DNA from: Bacteroidota bacterium
GTDB lineage: Bacteria > Bacteroidota > Bacteroidia > Palsa-965
Assembly (NCBI GenBank): GCA_006218065.1
Contig: VBWE01000032.1
Location: 1-64,000, forward strand
Direction: 5' to 3'
Length of the DNA: 64,000 nucleotides
The position numbers were made by a program, and so were the translations under genes. Shown one piece after another: positions 40,437 to 48,891 of the stretch (position 1 is its first letter; the number at the start of each line of letters is the position of its first letter). The notes under the pieces are model-generated. The model did not search any database. It had not been told where the DNA came from and saw only the letters and a program-made list of their open reading frames with translations.

Positions 40437-41879
40437 TTATTCGTACTGGGGCGTATCCTCGTGCGAAGCAAGACCCAGGTTCAGGTTGATCTTCCGCAGG
40501 AAGTCGCCGAACGCGGAGTAGGTCATTTTCTCGTAAGCATCGCTGATCGAGTTGATGTCGCTGATCTCGTCGGCCGGTTCTGCTGAGTCTTTGAAACCGA
40601 AGTTCTGCGTGCTTCCCGGGATCGACATGTCGAATTTGAAATCGATGCCGATGCCGAGGATATGACCGTCGAATGTTTTCTTGATGCTGTATTCCGCCTG
40701 GCTTGTTTTCTGGTAAAGCGAAGGAACCTGTACGCCGTCCATATCGCCTACTTTATTCGCGATGGAATAATCCATCACGATGACGATCGGGTTGCCTTTG
40801 GCCTGTGAATCGGGATCCATGCGTTTTACATAGATGATCGTATCGTTAAACAGGTCGGCGAAACTTTTTTCCACCGCAGCGGCCACTTCCAGTTCCATCG
40901 TTTCCACGTTGCCCGAAGTGAAATAGCTCTTCAGGGAAGGCGGCGGTTCGTCGGTGGGACGGGGAATATTACCGGAAATGTCGCGGTCGCTTTCCGGCAG
41001 CGAATTGTAATTGTCAACCAGTCCGTCCAGCACGTCGCGCGATTCTTTCGGGAAATCCTTCCAGTCGCGCAGGTCGAGCGTTTTCTTGAAGCTGATGTAA
41101 ATGGTCGACTGCACATTTTCTTTGATATACTTCAGCACGGTGCGGAAGAACTCCACTCCTTTCGGGTTCGACTGGGCGTATTTGGCTACGTTTTCCTCGT
41201 AATGCGCAATAACGCCGTCCCACAACTCTTCGCGCAGCTTTTTCATTTCGGCGGCATGCGCACTGCCCGGGTAGTTTTCGAGGAATGCCGTTACCTTGGG
41301 AATATTGCGTGTTTTGGAAGCTACTTTATAGTCGCATTCTTCCATCGCTTTTTTCACCTCGGCGGCATGCTTGCCGTTGGGGAATTCCTTCAGGTAATAA
41401 TCCTGGTAAGCTTTGCAGTAGCAGGGCGCGCAGGCTTCTTCCATCGAAGATGCTTTGGCTTTCTTGAAAGAAAGATCGTCTTTGTGCGATTTCACTTCTT
41501 CCACCCAGATACCGCTCGGGTACTTGTAGAGATAGGCGTCGCAATCGTAAATACCCCAGGTTTCTTCGTTGCCCACGGCATTTTTATATGAAAAATACTG
41601 GCGACCGATAGTGGCATAAATCACGATCAGCCCCACGATAGCGCCAAGCGAAATAAGCAGGATCTTCCGGCTCTTTTTCCGGCGTGCAGCGATGTTCGGA
41701 TCGATGTACGTGGAGTTCGAAAAAGGATTCTGCGTTTGTGCGCGGGTGAAGTTGACCACCTGGCCATTGTTGATCTCGAGCATGGCCCGGCAACTGGGGC
41801 ATTGCGCACGCAATTGCATATTGGCCGGAACCTGGATCTGAGAGGCACAGCTCGGACATTGGGTGAAAATGTTACTCAT
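40437..41879 (-). CDS. Zinc-ribbon, single-pass membrane protein of unknown function
   Basis: 480 residues. Residues 8-32 form a double-CxxC zinc ribbon (C-P-S-C at 8-11, C-P-S-C at 27-30). One membrane segment follows near 72-92 (I-L-L-I-S-L-G-A-I-V-G-L-I-V-I-Y-A-T), so the ribbon is probably cytoplasmic and the remaining 385 residues outside. That part has two W-G-I-Y-D / Y-L-x-x-Y-P-x-G-x-x-A-A-E-V units near 110-215 of a kind repeated in protein-protein modules, then a mixed domain. A ribbon-anchor-repeat layout suggests envelope sensing or scaffolding. No known family recognised. Confidence 0.75.
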   Translation of the reverse strand: MSNIFTQCPSCASQIQVPANMQLRAQCPSCRAMLEINNGQVVNFTRAQTQNPFSNSTYIDPNIAARRKKSRKILLISLGAIVGLIVIYATIGRQYFSYKNAVGNEETWGIYDCDAYLYKYPSGIWVEEVKSHKDDLSFKKAKASSMEEACAPCYCKAYQDYYLKEFPNGKHAAEVKKAMEECDYKVASKTRNIPKVTAFLENYPGSAHAAEMKKLREELWDGVIAHYEENVAKYAQSNPKGVEFFRTVLKYIKENVQSTIYISFKKTLDLRDWKDFPKESRDVLDGLVDNYNSLPESDRDISGNIPRPTDEPPPSLKSYFTSGNVETMELEVAAAVEKSFADLFNDTIIYVKRMDPDSQAKGNPIVIVMDYSIANKVGDMDGVQVPSLYQKTSQAEYSIKKTFDGHILGIGIDFKFDMSIPGSTQNFGFKDSAEPADEISDINSISDAYEKMTYSAFGDFLRKINLNLGLASHEDTPQYE

Positions 41880-42041
41880 ATCTGTGGGTGTTGGTTGATG
41901 GTTGCCCCGGTCAAGCGATCAGGACTTTTTCTGGTTCAGCCCGCAAGGTACAAAAAGGGGCCAAAGTGGCAATTGGTCGGGTTTAATAAGGAAAATTGCG
42001 GCTGATCCGGGCAATACGCCCTGTTTATGAGTTTTAGGAAC

Positions 42042-42404
42042 TTAGGTTTTTTGCAGCAGTTCTATCCTGTTGCCGAACGGATCAAAAAATGAAAAACGGA
42101 CTTGCCCGGGAACCTGTACTTCTTCTTTGATTTTCACCCCGTGTTTTTCCAGGAGCGCCCGTGCAGCCCGTATGTCCGTTACTTCAAATGCCGGGTGCCG
42201 TTTTGATTTATTTACTTCATTCTCCGTCCCGATATGCAGCTGGATATCCGCTACCCGGTACCAGAGCCCGCCGTTGGGAACCAGCGCTTCGGGTTTGGGA
42301 ATTTCCGTCAGCCCGATGACATGGGTATAAAAATGCCGCGCTTCGTTTTCTTTTCCTGTCGGAATGCAGAGCTGGATATGGTCGAGCCGTTTAAAATGTA
42401 TCAT
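42042..42404 (-). CDS. VOC family protein
   Basis: 120 residues. H-I-Q-L-C-I-P-T-G-K-E-N-E-A-R-H-F-Y-T-H-V-I-G-L (about 9-32) is the first VOC module and V-R-F-S-F-F-D-P-F-G-N-R-I-E-L-L (about 103-118) the second, with E near the end as expected of a metal ligand. Similar to glyoxalase-like proteins of unknown substrate. It ends 42 bases after the methyltransferase gene stops on the same strand, so the two may be co-transcribed. Confidence 0.88.
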   Translation of the reverse strand: MIHFKRLDHIQLCIPTGKENEARHFYTHVIGLTEIPKPEALVPNGGLWYRVADIQLHIGTENEVNKSKRHPAFEVTDIRAARALLEKHGVKIKEEVQVPGQVRFSFFDPFGNRIELLQKT

Positions 42405-42445
42405 GATTTCGTGCCGGGTTTTGCAAAACAGAAGTTATACTTCAT

Positions 42446-43084
42446 TTATTTTTTCTTCGTGATAAAAACCAGGTGCGTGGAAGAAACTTCACCTGCTTTC
42501 GGATAATTTTTGCGTGTCAGCCCGGCGGATTCAAAACCGTTTTTCATCAATGCTTCCTGCAGGTAATTTTCCTCGTGATAATACACGTAAGCCTTGTCCT
42601 GCCCGTCGCTGCTCGTTTCATAGCCGGATTTGTGATAATCATCTTCGATCACGCTGAAATAAAAAATCCCGCCGCTATTCAGCAGGGAAGCGCAATCGCC
42701 GATCAGTTTCGCACATTCTTCTTTGGATAAATAAGGCATGCAGAAACCGCACATAATACCGTCAAACCCCGCCGCAGCCAGCCCGTCGATTTCCCTGCAA
42801 TCCATCACGGTAAAACCAGCTTCGGGATTATTTTCCTTCGCCAGTTTCACCATATTCGGCGCCATGTCGATCGCTTCGATTTTAAAATCCGGCCTTTGTG
42901 ACAGCAGGTAACGCGTGATATTTCCCGGGCCGCAACCGATTTCGAAAATCCGTGGATCGGTTTTCCGGATCAACCGGCAAAAAAGATCGTACGTATCATT
43001 ATACAAATCCAAATCCATGAATTTGTCCTGGTAAATGGAAGCGACTTTGTTCCAGGTATCGAATGTGATTTTGCGGCGGTCCAT
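42446..43084 (-). CDS. Class I SAM-dependent methyltransferase
   Basis: 212 residues. SAM motif I is I-F-E-I-G-C-G-P-G-N-I-T-R-Y-L-L (about 46-61), followed by I-E-A-I-D-M-A-P-N-M-V (motif post I) and G-I-M-C-G-F-C-M-P-Y-L (motif II). The layout matches small-molecule methyltransferases of the ubiE-like group; the substrate cannot be told. It starts 10 bases after the ispH frame closes and probably forms an operon with it and the VOC gene downstream. Confidence 0.88.
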   Translation of the reverse strand: MDRRKITFDTWNKVASIYQDKFMDLDLYNDTYDLFCRLIRKTDPRIFEIGCGPGNITRYLLSQRPDFKIEAIDMAPNMVKLAKENNPEAGFTVMDCREIDGLAAAGFDGIMCGFCMPYLSKEECAKLIGDCASLLNSGGIFYFSVIEDDYHKSGYETSSDGQDKAYVYYHEENYLQEALMKNGFESAGLTRKNYPKAGEVSSTHLVFITKKK

Positions 43085-43094
43085 GTTTTGTTCG

Positions 43095-44333
43095 TCAGTA
43101 AATTCCGGATTTACAACTGCCCCGCCAGCAATTCCAGCGCATCCTCCGGCTTCCGCACATCATCAAAATACCCCAGCACACGCTGCAGCACGGCATCCAC
43201 AATACTGTCCGGGCAGGAAGCCCCGCTGCGATTTTCAGCGGACGTTTACCCGGCAGCCAGTTTGCCGTTTCTTTCGCAGCATGCGTATGCAGGTCGAAAT
43301 GCCGGATCGTTTCCGCGGAAAGCAGTTCCGTTTCGTCTTTGATAAAATACGTCGGGAATTTCTGCTCGCAGAGTTCAACTAAGTGCGAAGTGTTCGAACT
43401 GTTGTATCCGCCAACCACCAGCGCGAGGTCGGCCCCGGTTTCGAGCAGGCCGTAGGTAGCGTCCTGGTTCTCGTTCGTGGCGTAACATAAGGTATCGCGC
43501 GTATCGGCGAAATGATTTTTCAGTTCCGCTTCGCCGTATTTTTCCAGCATCACCTGCCGGAAATAATCGGCGATGGCCTGCGTATCGGAAGCGAGCATCG
43601 TGGTCTGGTTGATCACGCCCACGCGTGTAAAATCTTTTTCCGGCGAAAATCCCGCGCTGATCCGCTTCCCGAATTTTTCAAGAAAAACGGCTTCCGTGAT
43701 TTTGCCGAGTATAAAATCGCCCACGGATTTTGCTTCGTCCATATCATTCACCACCAGGGCGGGTGCCTGGGCGGCGCTGCGCGAGAAAGTGGCGCGGGTT
43801 TCTTCGTGTTCCGGCTTGCCGTGGATGATGATCGTGTGCTGATCATCACCAAGTTTTCCGGCACGGTTCCATACACGCTCCACGAAAGGGCAGGTGGTGT
43901 TGTATTTCAGCGGATCGATGCCCAGGCTGCGGAGTTTTTCTTCAATCGCGATCGTGGTTCCGAACGCGGGAATGATCACGATATCGTCCGGCGTGAGATT
44001 TTCGAAAGGAACGAGCATGTTTCCCGCGGTGTCCATCAGGAACTGCACGCCGCGGCTGGTCAGGTCGTTGTTCACCGCCGGGTTGTGGATCATCTGGCTG
44101 AGCAGGAAAATACGTTTGCCGGGATTTTCTTCCACGGCTTTAAATGAAATCTCGATCGCGTTTTCCACGCCGTAGCAAAAACCGAAATGCCGCGCAATAA
44201 AAATCTGCACCGGTCCGAAGTCCAGCGCCGAAGGGCGCATATCCTTTTTCCGCGGGTCTTTTTCCCTGCGCAACTGTTTCAGTTTCGAAATAACCGGGCT
44301 GCGATAAAATTCAGGAATGGTGAAGGATTTCAT
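43095..44333 (-). CDS. ispH: 4-hydroxy-3-methylbut-2-enyl diphosphate reductase with C-terminal frameshift
   Basis: 412 residues as read. The long Bacteroidota IspH form: F-I-A-R-H-F-G-F-C-Y-G-V with the first cluster cysteine near 53, F-L-L-S-Q-M-I-H-N-P-A-V-N, T-C-P-F-V-E-R-V-W, and G-G-Y-N-S-S-N-T-S-H. It makes IPP and DMAPP in the last MEP-pathway step using a 4Fe-4S cluster. After R-P-L-K-I-A-A-G the frame turns to nonsense. Adding one G to the GGGG run (plus-strand CCCC at 43221-43224) restores G-A-S-C-P-D-S-I-V-D-A-V-L-Q and a stop at 43111, the expected end. Either a real 1-base loss or an assembly error in a homopolymer. A -7 box is at 44341-44348. Confidence 0.9.
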   Translation of the reverse strand: MKSFTIPEFYRSPVISKLKQLRREKDPRKKDMRPSALDFGPVQIFIARHFGFCYGVENAIEISFKAVEENPGKRIFLLSQMIHNPAVNNDLTSRGVQFLMDTAGNMLVPFENLTPDDIVIIPAFGTTIAIEEKLRSLGIDPLKYNTTCPFVERVWNRAGKLGDDQHTIIIHGKPEHEETRATFSRSAAQAPALVVNDMDEAKSVGDFILGKITEAVFLEKFGKRISAGFSPEKDFTRVGVINQTTMLASDTQAIADYFRQVMLEKYGEAELKNHFADTRDTLCYATNENQDATYGLLETGADLALVVGGYNSSNTSHLVELCEQKFPTYFIKDETELLSAETIRHFDLHTHAAKETANWLPGKRPLKIAAGLPARTVLWMPCCSVCWGILMMCGSRRMRWNCWRGSCKSGIY

Positions 44334-44340
44334 GCTTACG

Positions 44341-44348
44341 CAAAGTTA
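44341..44348 (-). promoter_or_regulatory. Bacteroidota -7 box for ispH
   Basis: On the minus strand TAACTTTG (TAnnTTTG), 7 bases before the ATG at 44333. The heptad palindrome at 44351-44449 begins 3 bases beyond it, so it sits where the -33 region would be. Confidence 0.55.
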
Positions 44349-44350
44349 CG

Positions 44351-44449
44351 ATAATGCCGATTGCCGATTTGGGATTGGCGATTTTATCGGGTTGTACGGC
44401 TGGCTGATAAGCATACAATCGCCAATCCCAAATCGGCAATCGGCATTAT
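44351..44449. repeat. Heptad-word palindromic element, copy 4 (33-bp perfect arms)
   Basis: Arms 44351-44383 and 44417-44449 are a perfect 33-bp inverted repeat with a 33-base spacer. The left arm holds AATGCCG then ATTGCCG, ATTTGGG, ATTGGCG and ATTTTAT in 7-bp register from 44353. It lies directly upstream of the ispH -7 box and between two minus-strand genes. This is the cleanest copy of the family. Confidence 0.92.
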
Positions 44450-44455
44450 AAATAT

Positions 44456-44485
44456 GAACGCCCCAACCGGGGGATCAGGGCGTTC
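44456..44485 (-). terminator. Terminator-like hairpin downstream of gap
   Basis: GAACGCCC (44456-44463) pairs with GGGCGTTC (44478-44485) over a 14-base loop. It lies 55 bases past the GAPDH stop on the minus strand. The following bases are AT-rich but not a T run, so it is a weak intrinsic terminator or needs the palindrome beyond. Confidence 0.5.
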
Positions 44486-44540
44486 GGATTTAGCGCAACG
44501 GACTATCAGGGGTCCTGCTTCGCCAATCGATGAATACGAA

Positions 44541-46022
44541 TTAATAATACACAGCGCGGCGGACTTCGGCCAGTTGTTTGGAGAAACGAATCACCTGGCG
44601 GGTGTAGCCGTACTCGTTATCATACCATACATACAGCACGATGTTTTTCTTGTCGGCCGATACGATCGTGGCCGGGCTGTCGAATACCGACGAGCAGGGA
44701 TTGCCGATCACGTCGCTCGACACCAGTTCGTTCGAGAAGGAATACTGGATCTGCTCTACCAGGTCGCCTTTCAGCGCGTAGGCTTTGATGATCGCGTTTA
44801 CCTCGTCCTTGCTCGCTTCTTTTTTCACCTCGATGTTCAGGATAGCCAGCGATACATTGGGCGTGGGCACACGAACGGAATTGGCGGTGAACTTGCCGGA
44901 AAGCTGCGGAAGCACTTTTTTCAGCGCGCTTTCCGCACCGGTTTCGGTAATCACCATATTCATGGCAGCCGAGCGTCCGCGGCGGTATTTCTTGTGATAA
45001 TTGTCGAGCAGGTTCTGGTCGTTCGTGTACGAGTGCACGGTTTCGATATGGCCTTTCACCACGCCCAGTTCCTTTTCCACTACGTACAGAATCGGCATGA
45101 TGGCGTTGGTGGTGCACGAAGCCGCCGAAAAAACAGTTTCGCCTTTCACGTCGGTGCCTTCGTGGTTCACGCCGTACACGATATTCGGAATGTCGCCTTT
45201 ACCCGGGGCGGTGAGCAGTACTTTACTCACGCCTTTCGATTTCAGGTGGCGGCCCAGTCCTTCGCGGTCGCGGAAAACGCCGGTATTGTCGATCACCAGC
45301 GCGTCGTGGATGCCGTATTTCGTATAATTCACGTCTTCCGGGTTGTTCGCCGAAATCATGTGAACCGTATGCCCGTTGATGATCAGGGCGTTGTTGTCAA
45401 TATCTTCGAGGATCGTTCCGGGGAAAGGTCCGTGAACGGAATCGTTCCGGAGCAGGTCGGCGCGTTTTACAATTTCTTCCTTCGAACCGCCGCGGGTAAC
45501 GATGGCGCGCAGCCGCAACTGTTCCCCTTTGCCGGCCTGTGCGATCAGCTCGCGCGCAGCCAGGCGGCCGATACGGCCGAAACCGTAAAGGACTACGTCT
45601 TTCGGCGTCAGGCGTCCTTTGTCCTTGCCGATAAAGTCCTTCATCTTATCGGTAACGAACTGCGTAACGTTTTTGTAATTGCCATGCTCTTCGGTCCACT
45701 CCGCGCAAAGACGGCCGATATCGATCCGCGAAGGAATCAGGTCAAGTTTGGACAGCTCGCCGGCCAGCAGGGTCGTGTCATTCACGCTGATCGGGCGTTT
45801 CACGATATCCTTGGCATACTGGTGCAGGTTCATGATTTCGCTCGCGCTGCGGTCGATCAGCTGGTTGCGGAAAATGATCAGCTCAACGGATTTGTCGAAC
45901 CAGAGCGTACCCACGTGCGCGATCAGCTCGATGGCTGCACGTTCATGGTTGATCCACTCGCTCAGTTCCGATTCGTAAGATTTGGCTTTGCCATTCATTG
46001 GCTCCATGGTTTGTAGTGTCAT
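44541..46022 (-). CDS. gap: Glyceraldehyde-3-phosphate dehydrogenase, long Bacteroidota form
   Basis: 493 residues against about 335 in common GAPDH: a helical N-terminal extension of about 130 residues (E-S-E-L-S-E-W-I-N-H-E-R-A-A-I-E-L-I and onward) precedes the Rossmann motif G-F-G-R-I-G-R-L-A-A (near 146). Catalytic cysteine near 303 in A-A-S-C-T-T-N-A-I. Other family blocks are V-D-N-T-G-V-F and S-Y-T-N-D-Q. This extended form is typical of Bacteroidota. Start could also be the ATG at 46007 or 45998 (M-N-G-K-A-K-S-Y-E-S-E-L), which fits relatives slightly better. It acts in glycolysis or gluconeogenesis. Confidence 0.95.
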   Translation of the reverse strand: MTLQTMEPMNGKAKSYESELSEWINHERAAIELIAHVGTLWFDKSVELIIFRNQLIDRSASEIMNLHQYAKDIVKRPISVNDTTLLAGELSKLDLIPSRIDIGRLCAEWTEEHGNYKNVTQFVTDKMKDFIGKDKGRLTPKDVVLYGFGRIGRLAARELIAQAGKGEQLRLRAIVTRGGSKEEIVKRADLLRNDSVHGPFPGTILEDIDNNALIINGHTVHMISANNPEDVNYTKYGIHDALVIDNTGVFRDREGLGRHLKSKGVSKVLLTAPGKGDIPNIVYGVNHEGTDVKGETVFSAASCTTNAIMPILYVVEKELGVVKGHIETVHSYTNDQNLLDNYHKKYRRGRSAAMNMVITETGAESALKKVLPQLSGKFTANSVRVPTPNVSLAILNIEVKKEASKDEVNAIIKAYALKGDLVEQIQYSFSNELVSSDVIGNPCSSVFDSPATIVSADKKNIVLYVWYDNEYGYTRQVIRFSKQLAEVRRAVYY

Positions 46023-46164
46023 GGCTGGTGATCGTGTATATGGTTTGGTTGTGTTTGGTCTGAAAGCGATTGCCTGTAAAAGCAGACAACCGCAAAGGTC
46101 GGCGGATTTTTCCTTTCGGAGTCTTCCGGGGCTTTGCGGTTGTCAACGTGTTTTTAACAGTTCA

Positions 46165-47028
46165 TCAGCCGAGATACGCTTTGAGCAGTTTGCTTCGTGA
46201 GCTGTGGCGCAGGCGGCGGATTGCCTTTTCCTTGATCTGGCGGACACGTTCGCGGGTGAGGTCGAATTTCGCCCCGATTTCCTCGAGTGTAAGTCCGTGC
46301 TGGCAGCCGATACCGAAGAACAGCTTGATCACATCGCGCTCCCGTTCGGTAAGCGTGGAAAGTGAGCGTTCGATCTCGCGCTGCAGCGATTCGTTCATCA
46401 GCGTACGGTCGGCGCGGGGCGAATCGTGATTCACCAGTACGTCGAGCAGGCTGTTGTCCTCGCCGTTGAGCAGGGGAGCGTCCATGGAGACGTGGCGGCC
46501 GGAAACACGCATGGTGTCGGCAACTTTGTCCTCCGGAAGTTCGAGCATATGCGCCAGTTCGTTGGCGGTAGGCTCGCGCTCAAATTCCTGTTCCAGTTTG
46601 GAGTATGCTTTGTTGATTTTGTTCAGCGATCCTACCTGGTTGAGCGGAAGACGCACGATACGGCTCTGCTCGGCCAGAGCCTGCAGAATCGACTGGCGGA
46701 TCCACCATACAGCGTAAGAAATGAATTTGAAACCGCGGGTTTCGTCAAAACGTTTCGCCGCCTTGATCAGGCCGAGATTGCCTTCGTTGATCAGGTCGGG
46801 AAGACTGAGTCCCTGGTTCTGGTACTGTTTGGCAACTGAAACGACGAAACGTAAATTGGCTTTCGTCAGTTTTTCGAGGGCTACCTGGTCTCCGTCCCGG
46901 ATTTTTTTGGCGAGAACTACTTCTTCCTCAGCGGTAATGAGTTCTTCCCTACCGATCTCCTGTAAATACTTGTCAAGTGACGCACTTTCTCTGTTAGTGA
47001 TCGACTTGGTGATTTTTAGCTGTCTCAT
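46165..47028 (-). CDS. rpoD: RNA polymerase primary sigma factor (RpoD/SigA, Bacteroidota type)
   Basis: 287 residues. The short form lacks the long region 1.1, as normal for Bacteroidota. Region 1.2 begins [10 protein letters not shown]; region 2 is intact with [24 protein letters not shown] and the 2.4 block [13 protein letters not shown]; region 3 follows; region 4.2 has [23 protein letters not shown]. This sigma factor recognises the TTTG/TAnnTTTG promoters used by the neighbours. It has a proper promoter at 47108-47138 and a 5' leader of about 70 bases. Confidence 0.97.
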   Translation of the reverse strand: MRQLKITKSITNRESASLDKYLQEIGREELITAEEEVVLAKKIRDGDQVALEKLTKANLRFVVSVAKQYQNQGLSLPDLINEGNLGLIKAAKRFDETRGFKFISYAVWWIRQSILQALAEQSRIVRLPLNQVGSLNKINKAYSKLEQEFEREPTANELAHMLELPEDKVADTMRVSGRHVSMDAPLLNGEDNSLLDVLVNHDSPRADRTLMNESLQREIERSLSTLTERERDVIKLFFGIGCQHGLTLEEIGAKFDLTRERVRQIKEKAIRRLRHSSRSKLLKAYLG

Positions 47029-47107
47029 TATGCTTCCTCTTAAATTTTAGTCCTATTTAAAGAACGTTTAACCCCTCGTTAAGATTGCCTTATTTCAAAG
47101 ACAGGTG

Positions 47108-47138
47108 CAAAATTAATCGTTTCACCCCTGAAAGGCAA
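47108..47138 (-). promoter_or_regulatory. Promoter of rpoD
   Basis: On the minus strand TTG (47136-47138), 20 bases, then TAATTTTG (47108-47115), matching the Bacteroidota -33/-7 pattern. Gives a leader of roughly 70 bases before the ATG at 47028. Confidence 0.6.
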
Positions 47139-47246
47139 GGAATTATAGTCGAATATCGTATCTAAACCGTTGAATGCCCTGAATTGTTCTTTTAATTTAA
47201 AAATAGCCTTATCGAAATACAAGGCAAGATATCTTATGTACTTATA

Positions 47247-47278
47247 CGAGCCGGCTCACTGAAAGTCACCGGCTCGTT
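47247..47278 (-). terminator. Terminator hairpin downstream of the HtrA protease gene
   Basis: ACGAGCCGG (47247-47255) pairs with CCGGCTCGT (47270-47278); TGA and TCA inside extend the stem. It lies 12 bases past the protease stop codon. No strong T run follows, so termination is probable rather than certain. Confidence 0.6.
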
Positions 47279-47289
47279 CATGCCGTTTT

Positions 47290-48762
47290 TTACAGTCCAA
47301 ATGCATAGTAGGCGCGCATTCCGTTGGGATAAACTCCTTCAATAAGCACACCGCCTTTTTTGTTGTCGATCGCGCTGCGCAAATCTTCCAGCGACTGGAT
47401 CTTTTTCTTGTCAACCGTGGTGATGATAAACCCTTCGCGCAAACCCGCGCTGCGTAGTTTTCCCGGGTCCAGCCGGTTGATTTTCAACCCGTTTTCTATG
47501 CCGAGCCGTTTCATTTCATCCGGCTTTGCCGGGCTGAACGAAGCGCCGAGCAAACGGTCAACAGCGATGTTTTCGGCTTCTTTTGTTTCGGGTTTCGTAC
47601 CTCCGTTTGCATTTTTAAGAATAACAGCCACTTCGGTGTCTTTCCCGCCGCGGCGGATGCCCAGCATCACTTTATCACCGGGGCGGAAACGGCCGATCTG
47701 TTCCTGGAGTTCGGGCGTGCGGTTGACTTCCACAGTTCCCACGCGGGTAATAATATCACCTTCACGAACACCGGCCACATCGGCAGCGCTGCCTTCCATG
47801 GCTCCTGATACATAAACACCTTTCATGGTACTAATGTTCTTTTCCTTGGCCAGGTTCGCGTCGATATCGCGGATGCTTACGCCGAGATAGCCGCGCTGTA
47901 CGTTGCCATATTCAAGCAGGTCGGCCACCACTTTGCGCACGATATTTACCGGGATCGCAAACGAATAGCCGCTGTAGCTGCCGGTTTGCGAGGCAATGGC
48001 CGTATTGATACCCACCAGCTGACCGGTGGTGTTCACGAGCGCGCCGCCGCTGTTGCCGGGATTTACGGCAGCATCGGTCTGGATAAACGATTCGATCGGG
48101 TTCTGTCCTTTGTCCGGGTCGTTTTCAATCACGTTGATATTTCTGCCTTTGGCGCTCACGATGCCTGCGGTTACCGTGGATGTCAGGTTGAACGGGTTTC
48201 CGACCGCGAGCACCCATTCGCCCACTTTTACTTCATCCGAATTGCCGTAGCTGAGGAACGGAAGTCCTTTTTCCTCGACTTTCAGCAGGGCGATATCCGT
48301 GGAAGGGTCGGTGCCCACCACTTTGGCTTCATAGCTGCGTTTATCGTTCAGGACAACCTGTACCTGGTCGGCGTCTTTTACTACGTGGTTATTGGTTACG
48401 ATATACCCGTCGCCGGAAATGATCACGCCCGAACCGGAAGCTTCCTGTTCACGCGGCTGCTGCGGCGAATAACCGAAAAACCAGTCGTGGAAAGGATCGC
48501 CGGTTGACGGGTTGGCGGAAGCCTGGCGGGTGTATTTGGTTTTCACATGGACGACCGAATGCACGGTGGCTTCGGCGGCTTCACGAAAATCGGCCAGTGT
48601 GCCGGGAGCGGCATTGACAAAGCCAGCCATTTTAACCGGCACCGGGTTATGAATATCCTGGTTTTTACTAACAGGTTGTTCCGGGCTGAAAAGACTGTTC
48701 AGGCCGAGTGATGCAGCGCCGCCGATTGCTGCGATAAAAAATACAGTGATGAAACGTTTCAT
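47290..48762 (-). CDS. HtrA/DegQ-type periplasmic serine protease with two PDZ domains
   Basis: 490 residues from the ATG at 48762 (M-K-R-F-I-T-V-F-F-I-A-A-I-G-G-A-A); the frame reaches 48819. Signal or anchor at the N-terminus. Protease domain with triad His near 125 (V-T-N-N-H-V-V), Asp near 156 (S-T-D-I-A-L-L-K) and Ser near 237 (P-G-N-S-G-G-A-L-V). Two PDZ domains follow: the first from about 300 (G-Y-L-G-V-S-I-R-D-I), the second near 425-490 (G-L-R-E-G-F-I-I-T-T-V-D-K-K). It degrades or refolds misfolded envelope proteins. The gene stands alone with its own terminator. Confidence 0.95.
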   Translation of the reverse strand: MKRFITVFFIAAIGGAASLGLNSLFSPEQPVSKNQDIHNPVPVKMAGFVNAAPGTLADFREAAEATVHSVVHVKTKYTRQASANPSTGDPFHDWFFGYSPQQPREQEASGSGVIISGDGYIVTNNHVVKDADQVQVVLNDKRSYEAKVVGTDPSTDIALLKVEEKGLPFLSYGNSDEVKVGEWVLAVGNPFNLTSTVTAGIVSAKGRNINVIENDPDKGQNPIESFIQTDAAVNPGNSGGALVNTTGQLVGINTAIASQTGSYSGYSFAIPVNIVRKVVADLLEYGNVQRGYLGVSIRDIDANLAKEKNISTMKGVYVSGAMEGSAADVAGVREGDIITRVGTVEVNRTPELQEQIGRFRPGDKVMLGIRRGGKDTEVAVILKNANGGTKPETKEAENIAVDRLLGASFSPAKPDEMKRLGIENGLKINRLDPGKLRSAGLREGFIITTVDKKKIQSLEDLRSAIDNKKGGVLIEGVYPNGMRAYYAFGL

Positions 48763-48834
48763 AAGCAGACGGTTATTGGTTGAACATGTTGATGTAAATT
48801 TGCACAAACTAAAACACAAAAGACATACCTTTAT

Positions 48835-48842
48835 TATGTTTG
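48835..48842 (+). promoter_or_regulatory. Bacteroidota -7 box for the 48892 operon
   Basis: TATGTTTG (TAnnTTTG), 49 bases before the ATG at 48892. It would drive the coupled unit 48892-51984. No -33 box at 19-20 bases. Confidence 0.45.
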
Positions 48843-48891
48843 TCAGTGTGGTTTAACAATAATTAACCGGGCTTCAGCGGCCAGCGAAAAA

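Noticed and set aside
44361..46016. 551-residue plus-strand frame opposite gap
   Set aside because: Exactly mirrors GAPDH codons on the other strand; the His/Arg/Val-rich reading is typical of antisense to a highly expressed gene.
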